DNA from: Bryobacterales bacterium | GTDB taxonomy: Bacteria > Acidobacteriota > Terriglobia > Bryobacterales > UBA6623 | Length of the DNA: 64,000 nucleotides | Direction of reading: 5' to 3' | Assembly (NCBI GenBank): GCA_022824585.1 | Contig: JAJDZN010000065.1 | Span: forward strand, 1 to 64,000 | Part shown: piece after piece, positions 45,420 through 53,868 of the stretch | Layout of the letters: each line of letters begins with the position of its first letter | How positions within the stretch are numbered: position 1 is the stretch's first letter | Translations under genes and position numbers: made by a program | The notes under the pieces: generated by a model | Database searches by the model: none | Seen by the model: only the letters and a program-made list of their open reading frames with translations | Told to the model about the DNA's origin: nothing

Positions 45420-47696
45420 TCATATGGTCACCGGCGCGGGATTGAGGTCAGCCTCCGCAATGCGTTCCTCGCGCAGACCCATCTCGACAGGCACGTCGAA
45501 GAGGCGCCCGGGCGCGAAGCGCTCCCAGAAGTGCCGCAGGCCGGGCACGATGACTCTGGCCACAGGCATGCCGATATCAGGCCTCGTCTGGTCAAGAACC
45601 AGGAATTCCATGCCCTTGGCCTCGACCAGCCGCTGACACCGCTCGACGTCTTCCTTGAGATCCGCTGTGTCGGGAGCAGGGTAGTCCGAGGCACTAGTCG
45701 CGCGGCAGCGATCGGGGGCAAGCCACGGATTGTCGTCTATCCGCGCGGTCTTCCACCACTCCAGGGACATCGGATCTTCGATTTCCGTGCCGGGCGCCCC
45801 GGAGGACTGCATCCAATCTAGGAACTGGTTCATTTCGCAGACAGCGCGCAATGCCGCGATGCGCGGGTCTGCATGTGCCCCTGCCCCGTAGATGATGTTC
45901 TCCTCTTCCTTGTCAGTGCGCCGCGAGACTGCCACGAAAGCGGGAATGCCCAGATCGCTGGTTGCGTCCAGTACCCACAACTCGCGGCTGAGCCTTGCAT
46001 AGTACTCGGGCGCGTCAGCAAGGTAGCTGTCATCGAAACTCGCTAAGTCCACCTTGGGCAGGGCCAGGCGGTTGTACCACCAGATCGCGAAGGCATCGCG
46101 CTCTACGAGTTCATAGAAGCCCTGCAGAATGGCCTCCTCTAGAGTGTTGCCGGCAGCGCAGCCATTTGTGTCCGCCTTCAGATCGACCACGCCGCGCAGT
46201 TCCGGCGGCGCGGCGTAGAGAATCGACGTTGGCAGATACCGATGCCGCTGCTGCGTAAGCGACCAAACGGGCGTCCAGTCAATCGCAGCGTTCGGGTCCA
46301 GGCGCAGAGGCACGTAGTTGAACGGGTGGCCTCGCGCGTTGATCTCCTCGGAGTGATCGAGCTGCCAGTCGCTGAAGAGCTGCACTTCGTTTGGGTGAAT
46401 CGCTTCCGCATTGTCAGAGCCTCCCAACTCGGAGTAGCTCAGGTGCCGTCGGATCTCGTCGCCGTGGAACGCGCAGCAGTAGCGCTCGATGGCCTCGCAC
46501 AATGCGCTTGCCTTGGACTGCTGGGAAGTGCTGCCCTTGCCGGCGCTCTTTGCCCGGAGGCTGCGTCGGAGCGTGTTCAGGGCCTTGCTTCTGAGCGCGA
46601 AATTGCTTCCGGCCGAATGGACATGCAGCCAGGTGTCCGCCTCGTCCGTCGTGCGCCGCAGCCATGTCACCACCCCGCTTACTGGGCTGATCAGGTGGCG
46701 GTACTTCGCAAGCGTCTGCTCGGGGGACAGCGAACGCACTCCGCCACTGTTGCGAACGGCTCTCGGGCTCGGCTGCAAGCGGACCGGCACAGCCGGTCGA
46801 TCGGAGCGATGCAACGCCTCGTCTCCGCACTCGAAGCACTGCGGGCGACGCTGCGTGGGATGGTGCTCGCATTCTAGGCGGCCGAGGTCCAGCGAGATGG
46901 CCTCGCTGTGAAGCGGCGCCCTCTCTCCGAGCACGAGCCACTTGGCGACCTCCACCGCGACGAGTCCGCTCATGAGGTCCAAGACCCCAGGTTCACCCGC
47001 GGATGGCACGAACGCGGCATCGGCGCCGCCAAGGTTCCGCAGGAAGTTGTGGACCTCTTGGTGTCCACGCAGCCTATAGGCGAGACAGCTCCAACACGGC
47101 CCGCGCTCCGCCGGCCGGAAGATGGGGCCGAATAAGGGATGCAGGCCCTTGGGCGCGGCCAACGTCCACGGCACGCCGGACGCAATGTGGCTTCGATTGA
47201 CTTCGGCGAGCGCTTCGTCGAGGTAGTCGTCGCAGACAACGATATGTAGGCTCGGATCATCGGTGGCGACTGCCACCCCCATAGCGCCGAGCTGGCGAAC
47301 CAAGCGACTGTCGCCAGGAGAGACCTCAACGCTCGCTGTCCGCAACCGTTCCTCTGCCCAGCTGGGTGATGCGCCCAATGACGACCAGAATGCAGCCCGT
47401 CCATGCTCCATGGCGTATTGACCCGATACGACATATCCCCGCGACGACAGGGCAGCGAGGGCTGTTCGGGCCTGGAATTCCGAATGTTCGCCTGCAAGGG
47501 AGGCAGCGATTTCCGCTTGGGATCGTCGCCCGTCAAGCAGCGGCAGCAATGAAACGTAAATCTCCCCGTGGATCAGCGCGTTCCTTGCCTCCGAGACGAT
47601 GAGAACCTCTCGTGGGCCCATGAGGCGAAACTCGAGATGCGGTGCCAGCACTGGCACTTCGACGAGACCGCGGTCGGCTGGGAGGGTCTTCGTCAA
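45420..47696 (-). CDS. Fused TOMM cyclodehydratase (E1-like plus YcaO)
   Basis: A 758-residue protein starting at TTG 47696, with GGAG nine bases upstream. Residues 30-95 form a small winged-helix-like region (HGEIYVSLLPLLDGRRSQ). Residues 95-320 are a degenerate E1-like partner with two CxxC zinc pairs (CWSC 201-204, CFEC 287-290). Residues 325-758 are the YcaO domain, with SKASALCEAIERYC, ADTNGCAAGNTLEEAILQGF and ELVERDAFAIWWYNR as ATP and magnesium-binding segments, ending in Pro-rich NPAPVTI. The enzyme uses ATP to cyclise Cys, Ser or Thr onto the preceding amide, giving azolines. Partners in the cluster are the dehydrogenase at 48.3 kb and the precursor at 50.3 kb. Confidence 0.92.
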   Translation of the reverse strand: MTKTLPADRGLVEVPVLAPHLEFRLMGPREVLIVSEARNALIHGEIYVSLLPLLDGRRSQAEIAASLAGEHSEFQARTALAALSSRGYVVSGQYAMEHGRAAFWSSLGASPSWAEERLRTASVEVSPGDSRLVRQLGAMGVAVATDDPSLHIVVCDDYLDEALAEVNRSHIASGVPWTLAAPKGLHPLFGPIFRPAERGPCWSCLAYRLRGHQEVHNFLRNLGGADAAFVPSAGEPGVLDLMSGLVAVEVAKWLVLGERAPLHSEAISLDLGRLECEHHPTQRRPQCFECGDEALHRSDRPAVPVRLQPSPRAVRNSGGVRSLSPEQTLAKYRHLISPVSGVVTWLRRTTDEADTWLHVHSAGSNFALRSKALNTLRRSLRAKSAGKGSTSQQSKASALCEAIERYCCAFHGDEIRRHLSYSELGGSDNAEAIHPNEVQLFSDWQLDHSEEINARGHPFNYVPLRLDPNAAIDWTPVWSLTQQRHRYLPTSILYAAPPELRGVVDLKADTNGCAAGNTLEEAILQGFYELVERDAFAIWWYNRLALPKVDLASFDDSYLADAPEYYARLSRELWVLDATSDLGIPAFVAVSRRTDKEEENIIYGAGAHADPRIAALRAVCEMNQFLDWMQSSGAPGTEIEDPMSLEWWKTARIDDNPWLAPDRCRATSASDYPAPDTADLKEDVERCQRLVEAKGMEFLVLDQTRPDIGMPVARVIVPGLRHFWERFAPGRLFDVPVEMGLREERIAEADLNPAPVTI

Positions 47697-48306
47697 GATT
47701 CCATGCTCCGTGCGCGAAGTTGCGGCAGTTCACTGGCCCTAATTCGTCGGCGCGGCGCCGAGTATCCCTTGCGTTCGATGGCGTCAGGCTGCTCGCCGGA
47801 CACGCCATTGAGACGCTCGCGCCCGAGCGGCGGCGTAATGTCTCCGGAAACGGTGTGGGAGCGCTCTGGATTGCGTGCCACAGGGTTCGGTCTGCGTTGA
47901 CCAAGTTGGCGCAGAGCGCAGCTCAACGAATCCATTATCTCCGCTGGCCGGCGCAGAGTCCAGCGTTGGGGAACCGCCCCGGCGCGGCGCCCGCTCGTTG
48001 TTTTGCCCGGCCTTGATCGCTCCCACTGGCCGCCGGGTGGTCCACCTGTACGGGCAGGCGCCCACTAGGCTCGTGCAGTTTGGCGCGGTGCTTGATCTTG
48101 CCGTCGCGCCGCTTCAGCAGTGTGAGAAGATGGGTGGCGTCGCTTGTCATCATGGCTCCTGCCTTGAGGTGTCCTCGGACAGGTTCCAATCCCGGCTAGG
48201 AGCTGCGAGCCGGTACCTGACCGGGGTCCCCACACAAACGCCGCCGGGGACCTAGGCTCGTTTGTGAGGCGGCAAGCGGGCACGACCTTCCAAGACCAAG
48301 AGGGAG
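47697..48306. other. Divergent intergenic region between cyclodehydratase and dehydrogenase genes
   Basis: About 610 bases containing at most one weak small ORF (listed separately). Promoters for both divergent genes should lie here. Several overlapping open frames on both strands have no motif. No NHLP-like leader or Cys-rich core is encoded in this interval. Confidence 0.4.
47935..48153 (-). CDS. Small ORF upstream of the cyclodehydratase gene, doubtful
   Basis: A 72-codon frame with two adjacent ATGs (48153 and 48150) and a good AGGAG just upstream. It starts MMTSDATHLLTLLKRRDGKI, which looks protein-like, and then becomes Arg/Ala/Gly-rich. No family is recognised. It could be a real small gene truncated by decay, or chance. 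Confidence 0.25.
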   Translation of the reverse strand: MMTSDATHLLTLLKRRDGKIKHRAKLHEPSGRLPVQVDHPAASGSDQGRAKQRAGAAPGRFPNAGLCAGQRR

Positions 48307-49722
48307 ATGTTCGCCGTGGGTCTGGAGAAGCTGCTGAACGAGTCGGCGATACGACTCCGCATCCGCCAAGGATGCGCTTTGGGAAGGTCCGAGGACGGGC
48401 GCTCGCTGATCCTAGAGGCCGAGGACGGACGCATTGTTCGTCTGTCAGACTACGTAGCGCACTACGACGCGGCTATCGATGGCATTGCCAGGGGCGCTCC
48501 GCTCGCCCAACTCCGCGATTCGGTCCTCGCCTCCGGTGGCGAATGGAATGCCATCGCGTTCATTGAACAGCTGCGGGTGCTGTGTCGCACCGGGTTCGTC
48601 GAGTACCCGCTTGTGGAGAATGGCACTGAGTACGCGGTCGTTGTGCCCCAGTGGGCTTCCTTTGTCCCGGCGCTTGCTGCGCGAACGCCGCCGAGTAAGG
48701 ATCGCCTCCAGCCGTTTGCGTGCGTCCGGCCGTCCGGCAACGCCTGGCTGGTGGAATCGCCACTGTGCGGGGCCCGGCTCGTGGTGGCTGACTTGAGTGC
48801 GCTTGACGCGCCTCTCGTCCGGCGAGCTCTCGCCTGCGCCGGGTTTCTGCGCGGAGCGCAGGAGGAGGACGATTCTCGCAAAGACGCACTGAGGCTATGG
48901 GAGTTTCACGACCTTCTATTTCACACCCATCAGCGCCGGGGGTGGCATCGCGACATGCTGGGTGCACACTTCCCTTTCGTCGGGGAGATCGATCCTCCGC
49001 CAGCGGCGCGCCCGAACTGGCCAGGAGAACGCATCAGGCTCCCCCGCGCTCCTGCCGATTCGGGCAGGGAATCGTTCGCCTCTTTGCTGGAGAGGCGTCG
49101 CTCGGTGCGTCGGTTCGACGACAGCCGTCCCATCTCGGTGCAGGAGCTGGGAACGCTGCTCGATCGGTCGGCCCGCACGCGGTCGGCCCGTGTTGTCCCG
49201 GTCGCCAGTCCTTCCGGCCGGTCAGCCCTGTTTGAGATCACCAAACGCCCGTATCCCAGCGCGGGCGCGTGCCACGAGCTCGAGATCTACCCGGTGGTCG
49301 CCCGGTGTGTCGATCTGGCGCGCGGCGTGTACCACTACGATGCTTCTCATCACGCGCTGGTTCGCATCCCTGCCAGCGATTCCGATGTATCCCGGGTCGT
49401 TGCGGACGCGAAGCGGGCGTCGGGCGAGGAGGCTAATCCTCAGGTCATTCTGACTATCGCGGCGAGATTCGGGCGGGTCACGTGGAAGTACAGGTCAATC
49501 GGGTACGGAAACATCCTCCGCAACACCGGCGTCTTGTATCAGACCCTTTATCTGGCGGCGGCGGAAGTTGGACTCTCCGCGTGCGGTATTGGCGTTGGCG
49601 ATTCTGCGCTGTTCTCCCGCATCACCGGATTAGATCCGCTCGTAGAGGGCACGGTTGGCGAGTGCATCATCGGACGGCCGCTGCAGCCCGATGCGCGGTC
49701 GTCTGAGGAAGACGCACCTTAG
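48307..49722 (+). CDS. SagB-type FMN-dependent azoline dehydrogenase
   Basis: A 471-residue protein. The AGGGAG at 48301-48306 is adjacent to the ATG but nine bases before a GTG at 48316, so the real start may be that GTG. The N-terminal half, about 1-240, is a winged-helix/RRE-like region. The C-terminal nitroreductase-fold domain shows SFASLLERRRSVRRFDDSRPIS, YPSAGACHELEIYP, YGNILRNTGVLYQTLYLAAAEVGLSACGIG and GECIIGRP. These match SagB/McbC enzymes that bind FMN and oxidise thiazolines to thiazoles. It is transcribed away from the cyclodehydratase and towards the precursor and exporter genes. Confidence 0.92.
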   Translation: MFAVGLEKLLNESAIRLRIRQGCALGRSEDGRSLILEAEDGRIVRLSDYVAHYDAAIDGIARGAPLAQLRDSVLASGGEWNAIAFIEQLRVLCRTGFVEYPLVENGTEYAVVVPQWASFVPALAARTPPSKDRLQPFACVRPSGNAWLVESPLCGARLVVADLSALDAPLVRRALACAGFLRGAQEEDDSRKDALRLWEFHDLLFHTHQRRGWHRDMLGAHFPFVGEIDPPPAARPNWPGERIRLPRAPADSGRESFASLLERRRSVRRFDDSRPISVQELGTLLDRSARTRSARVVPVASPSGRSALFEITKRPYPSAGACHELEIYPVVARCVDLARGVYHYDASHHALVRIPASDSDVSRVVADAKRASGEEANPQVILTIAARFGRVTWKYRSIGYGNILRNTGVLYQTLYLAAAEVGLSACGIGVGDSALFSRITGLDPLVEGTVGECIIGRPLQPDARSSEEDAP

Positions 49723-50121
49723 GTCCAGCGGCATCAGGCCGAGACATGCCCCAGCGCCGGGTATGCAAGTCGACTGCGCTGCGGCAGGAAACTCTCGGTT
49801 GCGACCATCCTTGCCGGAAGGAGCCACTTGCTCAATGTGCTCTTCGCCCGGCTGCTGCGCACGACCGAGGATCCGGCGGCGTCCGGCAGGCGGTCCAGAG
49901 GGAGCAGCCCCCGATAGGGCCTCGCACGCGCGGTCGGGGCCAACGACCTCGATGGCGCCAAAGAAGCATGGGCGACATGAATTCCAGACCTGGAAGCGTT
50001 CGACCGGTCGGGGTACTTCCTTTTGGAACAATCTGACACGCTATGGGATAGCCGCCTCTCCGCAATTCCCCACGTTACCGTCATGCTGTCACGAATTCCT
50101 GGAGCATTCGTGCCTGCATTG
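49723..50121. other. Intergenic between dehydrogenase and precursor gene
   Basis: About 400 bases with no recognisable coding content. It leads into the repeat and promoter region of the precursor gene. A terminator for the dehydrogenase gene was not identified. Confidence 0.45.
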
Positions 50122-50159
50122 ATTCCGTGATTCCGTGACACTTTGACACTTTGACACTT
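50122..50159 (+). repeat. Tandem 8-base motifs upstream of the RiPP precursor promoter
   Basis: ATTCCGTG occurs twice back to back (50122-50129, 50130-50137), then TGACACTT three times back to back (50136-50143, 50144-50151, 50152-50159). They end eight bases before the TTGACA of the precursor promoter. The position suits binding sites for a regulator, but slippage is an alternative. Confidence 0.65.
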
Positions 50160-50166
50160 CTTCTTC

Positions 50167-50196
50167 TTGACAAGCGGCCTTGGGACGGTCTAGGAT
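50167..50196 (+). promoter_or_regulatory. Probable sigma-70-type promoter of the RiPP precursor gene
   Basis: A consensus -35 TTGACA (50167-50172) is followed after 18 bases by TAGGAT (50191-50196) as -10. The start of transcription would lie near 50203, giving a leader of about 60 bases. It would give the small precursor gene high expression separate from the dehydrogenase gene. Confidence 0.6.
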
Positions 50197-50212
50197 TTGT
50201 GTATATTGTCGT

Positions 50213-50229
50213 TAACGGTACGTCCGTTA
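50213..50229 (+). promoter_or_regulatory. Inverted repeat in the precursor 5' leader
   Basis: TAACGG-TACGT-CCGTTA is a perfect 6-base inverted repeat with a 5-base loop, just downstream of the predicted transcription start. It could be an operator or an mRNA hairpin controlling precursor expression. Confidence 0.5.
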
Positions 50230-50264
50230 GCTGCACGTTTGCGTCAGAACAGGAGGAACAAACG

Positions 50265-50516
50265 ATGAATACTGCAAGTGAACTAAGCGCCCGACTCGCA
50301 GACCGGGCCAGCGTCGATGGCGACTTCCGGGGCAGGCTGTTGTCAGATCCCAAAGCGGCAGTCTACGAGGAGCTGGGGGTAGAAGTCCCTGACGGAGTTG
50401 CCATCAAGGTGCACGAGAACGACTTGGAGACCGTCCATGTGGCTTTGCCTGCGACCGACCTTGCCGAGGAGCAGCTTGAGGCGATCTCGGCCGGTCGCTG
50501 CTGCTGCTGCTTCTAG
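50265..50516 (+). CDS. NHLP-type azole peptide precursor with RCCCCF core
   Basis: An 83-residue precursor with AGGAGG eight bases before the ATG. The leader (FRGRLLSDPKAAVYEELGVE, VPDGVAIKVHENDLETVHVALP) is a nitrile-hydratase-alpha-like leader of the NHLP family. It ends LEEAISAG-like (EQLEAISAG), the point at which a C39 peptidase would cut. The remaining core is RCCCCF, with four consecutive cysteines. With the neighbouring cyclodehydratase and dehydrogenase these could become up to four consecutive thiazoles. The gene has its own promoter and is followed by the NHLM export genes. The frame is open further upstream, but the ribosome-binding site and family fix the start. The cleavage position is inferred. 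Confidence 0.92.
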   Translation: MNTASELSARLADRASVDGDFRGRLLSDPKAAVYEELGVEVPDGVAIKVHENDLETVHVALPATDLAEEQLEAISAGRCCCCF

Positions 50517-50750
50517 CGTTCGAGTCTGTCGAGTGTGCAAGGGAGACAGCGGTTCTACTTGCGCTTGAGGATGTCTAGGCCCCCGCCCCAAGCGGTTCTG
50601 GGGGGCAGATCTCTTTCTGCGCCCGCTCGAGGCCTGCTCGGAAGTCCGGCCGGCGTTTGGATCCGGTCCATCCCGCGATGGCCGAGAAGGCAGCGAATCG
50701 GCTACGATTGTTCGGCGGGATCCCTGCCGTAACTGAGGGGCGCGAGGCCG

Positions 50751-51662
50751 GTGTTTAACAGTCCGTTCTTGGAAGAAGCTGCCGCCAACAGGAGCGAGCG
50801 CCAACAACTCGACCGTCTCTTGCGCATTGCGGCTCCTCACGAACGCCTCCTGCTGGCTGGCATTGGCGCGCTGGTGCTTGCACTCGTATCATGGGCACTG
50901 TTGGGTAGCGTTGTCCGGACAGTCACAATCGACGGCGTATTGATCAAGCCCGGAGATCGTAACGAGGTAGTCTCAAGCGAGCCCGGCCATCTCGTGGAAT
51001 ACTTGGTCGATGTCGGCGATCAAGTCGCGGCCGGCGATCCGATTGCGCGACAAAGCGTGCCGGGACTGGACCGTGAGAGGCAGGTTCTGCGTGACCGCGT
51101 GGATCTGTTGCAAGCGGAAATGCGGGACTCGGCGGGAGGCGGTGCGGCTTTGCGCTCGCGCTTGGCCTCGGCCCGCTCGGCGCTGCTCCAGCTGGAAGCG
51201 CGCCGTGCGGCGAGGGAATCTCTCGTCAGCCATGTCGAGGGCGAGGTCATGGCCTTGGGGCTGACCTCGGGAGACTACATTCCGCCCGGCACCGCCGTCG
51301 CGCAGGTTCGGACTGCCGAAGGCGATACCGTCCAAGCAGTGACGCAAGTTGGTTCGAGGCATGCGGGAAGCATCCGGCCGGGTATGAAGGCATCCATCGA
51401 GGTCGCCGTGCCCGATGGTGGAGTCCGTCGACTGAACGCAGGCGTGGCTCTGGTGACCCCAGGCCCCCTACCGAAGTGGCTTTCGGCTGAGCGCGCTGCG
51501 GTTCAGGGCGCGGTACACCGAGTTGACGTTGCTCTCGATCCTGGGGCGGACCCGCCCGACGTCGACCGTGCGCCTTGCCGAATTCGCGTTGTGCTGGGGC
51601 AGCACAGGCCGATAGCCTTGCTAAGCTCTCGGCTGCTCGGAACGAATTCGGTCCGCCCATAG
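50751..51662 (+). CDS. NHLM-type secretion protein, HlyD-like membrane fusion protein
   Basis: A 303-residue protein beginning at GTG 50751 with a GAGG upstream. There is one transmembrane segment at about 38-56 (LLLAGIGALVLALVSWALL). A biotinyl-lipoyl-like half follows (VVSSEPGHLVEYLVDVGDQVAAGDPIA) with a short coiled coil (VLRDRVDLLQAEMRDS), then the second half and a beta-barrel. This matches the adaptor protein that accompanies NHLP-type precursors and their C39-ABC exporters. It would link the inner-membrane ABC transporters to export. The next gene starts 12 bases after its stop. Confidence 0.88.
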   Translation: MFNSPFLEEAAANRSERQQLDRLLRIAAPHERLLLAGIGALVLALVSWALLGSVVRTVTIDGVLIKPGDRNEVVSSEPGHLVEYLVDVGDQVAAGDPIARQSVPGLDRERQVLRDRVDLLQAEMRDSAGGGAALRSRLASARSALLQLEARRAARESLVSHVEGEVMALGLTSGDYIPPGTAVAQVRTAEGDTVQAVTQVGSRHAGSIRPGMKASIEVAVPDGGVRRLNAGVALVTPGPLPKWLSAERAAVQGAVHRVDVALDPGADPPDVDRAPCRIRVVLGQHRPIALLSSRLLGTNSVRP

Positions 51663-51674
51663 AGACAAGCGACA

Positions 51675-53864
51675 TTGAGCGAGAAGCGCCAAATCCCCCG
51701 TGAGCGGCGGCGCATTAAGACCCCGCTGCTCCTGCAGATGCATGCGGCCGAATGCGGTGCTGCGTGCCTTGGCAGCGTACTCGCGCACTTCGGGCTCTGG
51801 GTGCCTCTCGCTGAGCTGCGGGGCCGGTGTGAAGTGGGCCGGGACGGCTCCAGCGCCGCTGGCCTCGTCCGCGCCGCAAGGCACTACGGCCTGAACTGCA
51901 GCGGCCGAAGCAGGTCCGTGCATCTGCTCCGAAGAATGCCACTGCCGCTGGTTCTTTTTTGGGAATTCAACCACTTCGTCATCTTGGAAGGCTTTGATCG
52001 CGGACACTTCTTTCTCAACGACCCAGCTACAGGACGTCGCAAGATCCCCGAGCGGGAGTTTCGGAAGAGCTTCACCGGGATCACGCTAGAATTCGCTCCG
52101 GGACCGGACTTCAGGCGCGGAGGTGCCCGGGCCAACACCCTCCAGCAGTTCCGGGCTTGGTTTGGTGGTCATTCGGTCGCGTTGCCATACGCAATTGTGT
52201 GCGGGTTGCTGCTGGCGGTGCTGTCGCTCGTTACACCTGCGATGCTCGGTATCTTCGTGGATCGCGTTCTTGGGGACCGCGAGCCTTGGGGCGGCGTCAT
52301 CGCCGCGATCATGGGTGGCACGGGGATACTCGTGTATGGCCTTGCTTGGTTAAAGCAACGGTGGCTGCGGCGCCTGTCCGTGCGGGCCTCAGTGATCGCT
52401 GGGAATCGGTGTGTCTCACGGCTGCTCCGGCTGCCTGTCGAGTATTTCAGCCATCGCCTCGTCGGCGATCTTACTGCTCGCGTCCTTTCCATCGACAAGG
52501 TCGCGACAGGACTGTCGGAGCATTTTCTCGACTTGTTGATCGAGATCGCGATCAGCGCGGTGTTCTTGACGGCCATGCTGGCGTACGATCCGGCGCTCGC
52601 ACTGATCGTGCTGGCTCTTGCCGGGCTGAACGCGGTCGCGGCGTGGGCGGTCACGAGACTTCGCGTCGATAGCAGCCACGCCCTCAAGCGCGAGCGGGGA
52701 CTGCAGGTCGGCGTCGGCATGCTGATGCTGGAGCGGACGGACATCCTGCGCGTGACAGCGTCGGACGACCGCTTCTTCTCGCGCTGGGGCGGCCATCAGG
52801 CTCGCGAGCTAACCGCTCACCGACGATTCGCCGAGCTGGGCCATTGCAACGCTGCCCTGCCGGACATGTTCACGCTTGTCGGCAACGCGACAGTCTTGGC
52901 CTTTGGGGCCGCCCAAGTCGTGGCTGGAGAGATGACCTTGGGCACGCTGGTGGCGTTCTACATCTTGGCGTCCATGTTCCTTGCACCCGTCGGGCGGCTC
53001 GTGGAGTTCTTCGGAGAGCGCCAGTCTCTCGAGAGCGACATGCAGAGACTGGAAGACATCACCGAAGCCGAGGAGGATCCGGGCTTAGTCGGGCGAAGCC
53101 AGGTCTCGGAGGCAATCGCTACGCTCGACGGTCGGCTGCGTCTCGCTGGCCGCGTCGAATTGCGGAACGTTACGTTCGGCTACAATCGGAGCCGGCCGCC
53201 GCTGATCAAGGATTTAAGTCTGAGAATCGAGCCGGGACAGAGGGTCGCGGTTGTCGGTCCGAGCGGCTCCGGAAAATCGACACTTTCGCGCTTGGTCGCC
53301 GGTGCCTATCAGCCTTGGTCCGGTGAAATACTCTTCGACAGCTATGGTCGGTCCGAGGTGCCGGAAGACGTGCTGTCGCGCTCGGTGTCGATGGTGGACC
53401 AGCATTTCGCCCTGTTCGCAGCCAGTGTGCGCGAGAACATTACGCTTTGGAACCCGACGGTGCCCGACGAGGTCTTGGTCGCCGCGGCAAGGGATGCCGG
53501 CATTCATGACGAGATTCTCAGCAGGCCGCTCGGCTATGCGACGCAGGTAGACGAAGGCGGGGCGAATTTCAGCGGGGGGCAGAAGCAGCGGCTGGAGATC
53601 GCGCGTGCGCTGGCTGGCAACCCGACGGTCCTGATTCTCGACGAGGCGACGAGCGCCCTTGACGCCACTACCGAAGAGCGTGTGGACGACGCATTGCGTC
53701 GTCGCGGCTGCAGCTGCCTGATCGTGGCACACAGGTTGAGCACGGTGCGAGACTGCGACGAGATCATCGTGCTCGAACAAGGCGCGGAAGTCCAGCGCGG
53801 TACGCATGACGAATTGATGCAGGACCGCGATGGCACGTACTTCCGGCTCGTCAGAGCCGGCTAG
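51675..53864 (+). CDS. NHLM-type C39 peptidase/ABC exporter
   Basis: A 729-residue protein starting at TTG 51675. The N-terminal C39 peptidase has Cys27 in AAECGAACLGSVLAHFG, His100 in FNHFVILEG and Asp116 in NDPATG, so the catalytic set is complete. The membrane domain follows. The nucleotide-binding domain has GPSGSGKST near 527, FSGGQKQRLEIARAL near 630 and VLILDEATSALD near 652. It should cut the precursor at the leader/core junction (after the Ala-Gly) and export the core. It is followed five bases later by the second ABC protein. Confidence 0.9.
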   Translation: MSEKRQIPRERRRIKTPLLLQMHAAECGAACLGSVLAHFGLWVPLAELRGRCEVGRDGSSAAGLVRAARHYGLNCSGRSRSVHLLRRMPLPLVLFWEFNHFVILEGFDRGHFFLNDPATGRRKIPEREFRKSFTGITLEFAPGPDFRRGGARANTLQQFRAWFGGHSVALPYAIVCGLLLAVLSLVTPAMLGIFVDRVLGDREPWGGVIAAIMGGTGILVYGLAWLKQRWLRRLSVRASVIAGNRCVSRLLRLPVEYFSHRLVGDLTARVLSIDKVATGLSEHFLDLLIEIAISAVFLTAMLAYDPALALIVLALAGLNAVAAWAVTRLRVDSSHALKRERGLQVGVGMLMLERTDILRVTASDDRFFSRWGGHQARELTAHRRFAELGHCNAALPDMFTLVGNATVLAFGAAQVVAGEMTLGTLVAFYILASMFLAPVGRLVEFFGERQSLESDMQRLEDITEAEEDPGLVGRSQVSEAIATLDGRLRLAGRVELRNVTFGYNRSRPPLIKDLSLRIEPGQRVAVVGPSGSGKSTLSRLVAGAYQPWSGEILFDSYGRSEVPEDVLSRSVSMVDQHFALFAASVRENITLWNPTVPDEVLVAAARDAGIHDEILSRPLGYATQVDEGGANFSGGQKQRLEIARALAGNPTVLILDEATSALDATTEERVDDALRRRGCSCLIVAHRLSTVRDCDEIIVLEQGAEVQRGTHDELMQDRDGTYFRLVRAG

Positions 53865-53868
53865 TCCA

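Noticed and set aside
50579..50606. GCCCCC...GGGGGC hairpin after the precursor gene
   Set aside because: Long loop and no U-tract; it might weaken readthrough into the exporter genes but cannot be called a terminator.
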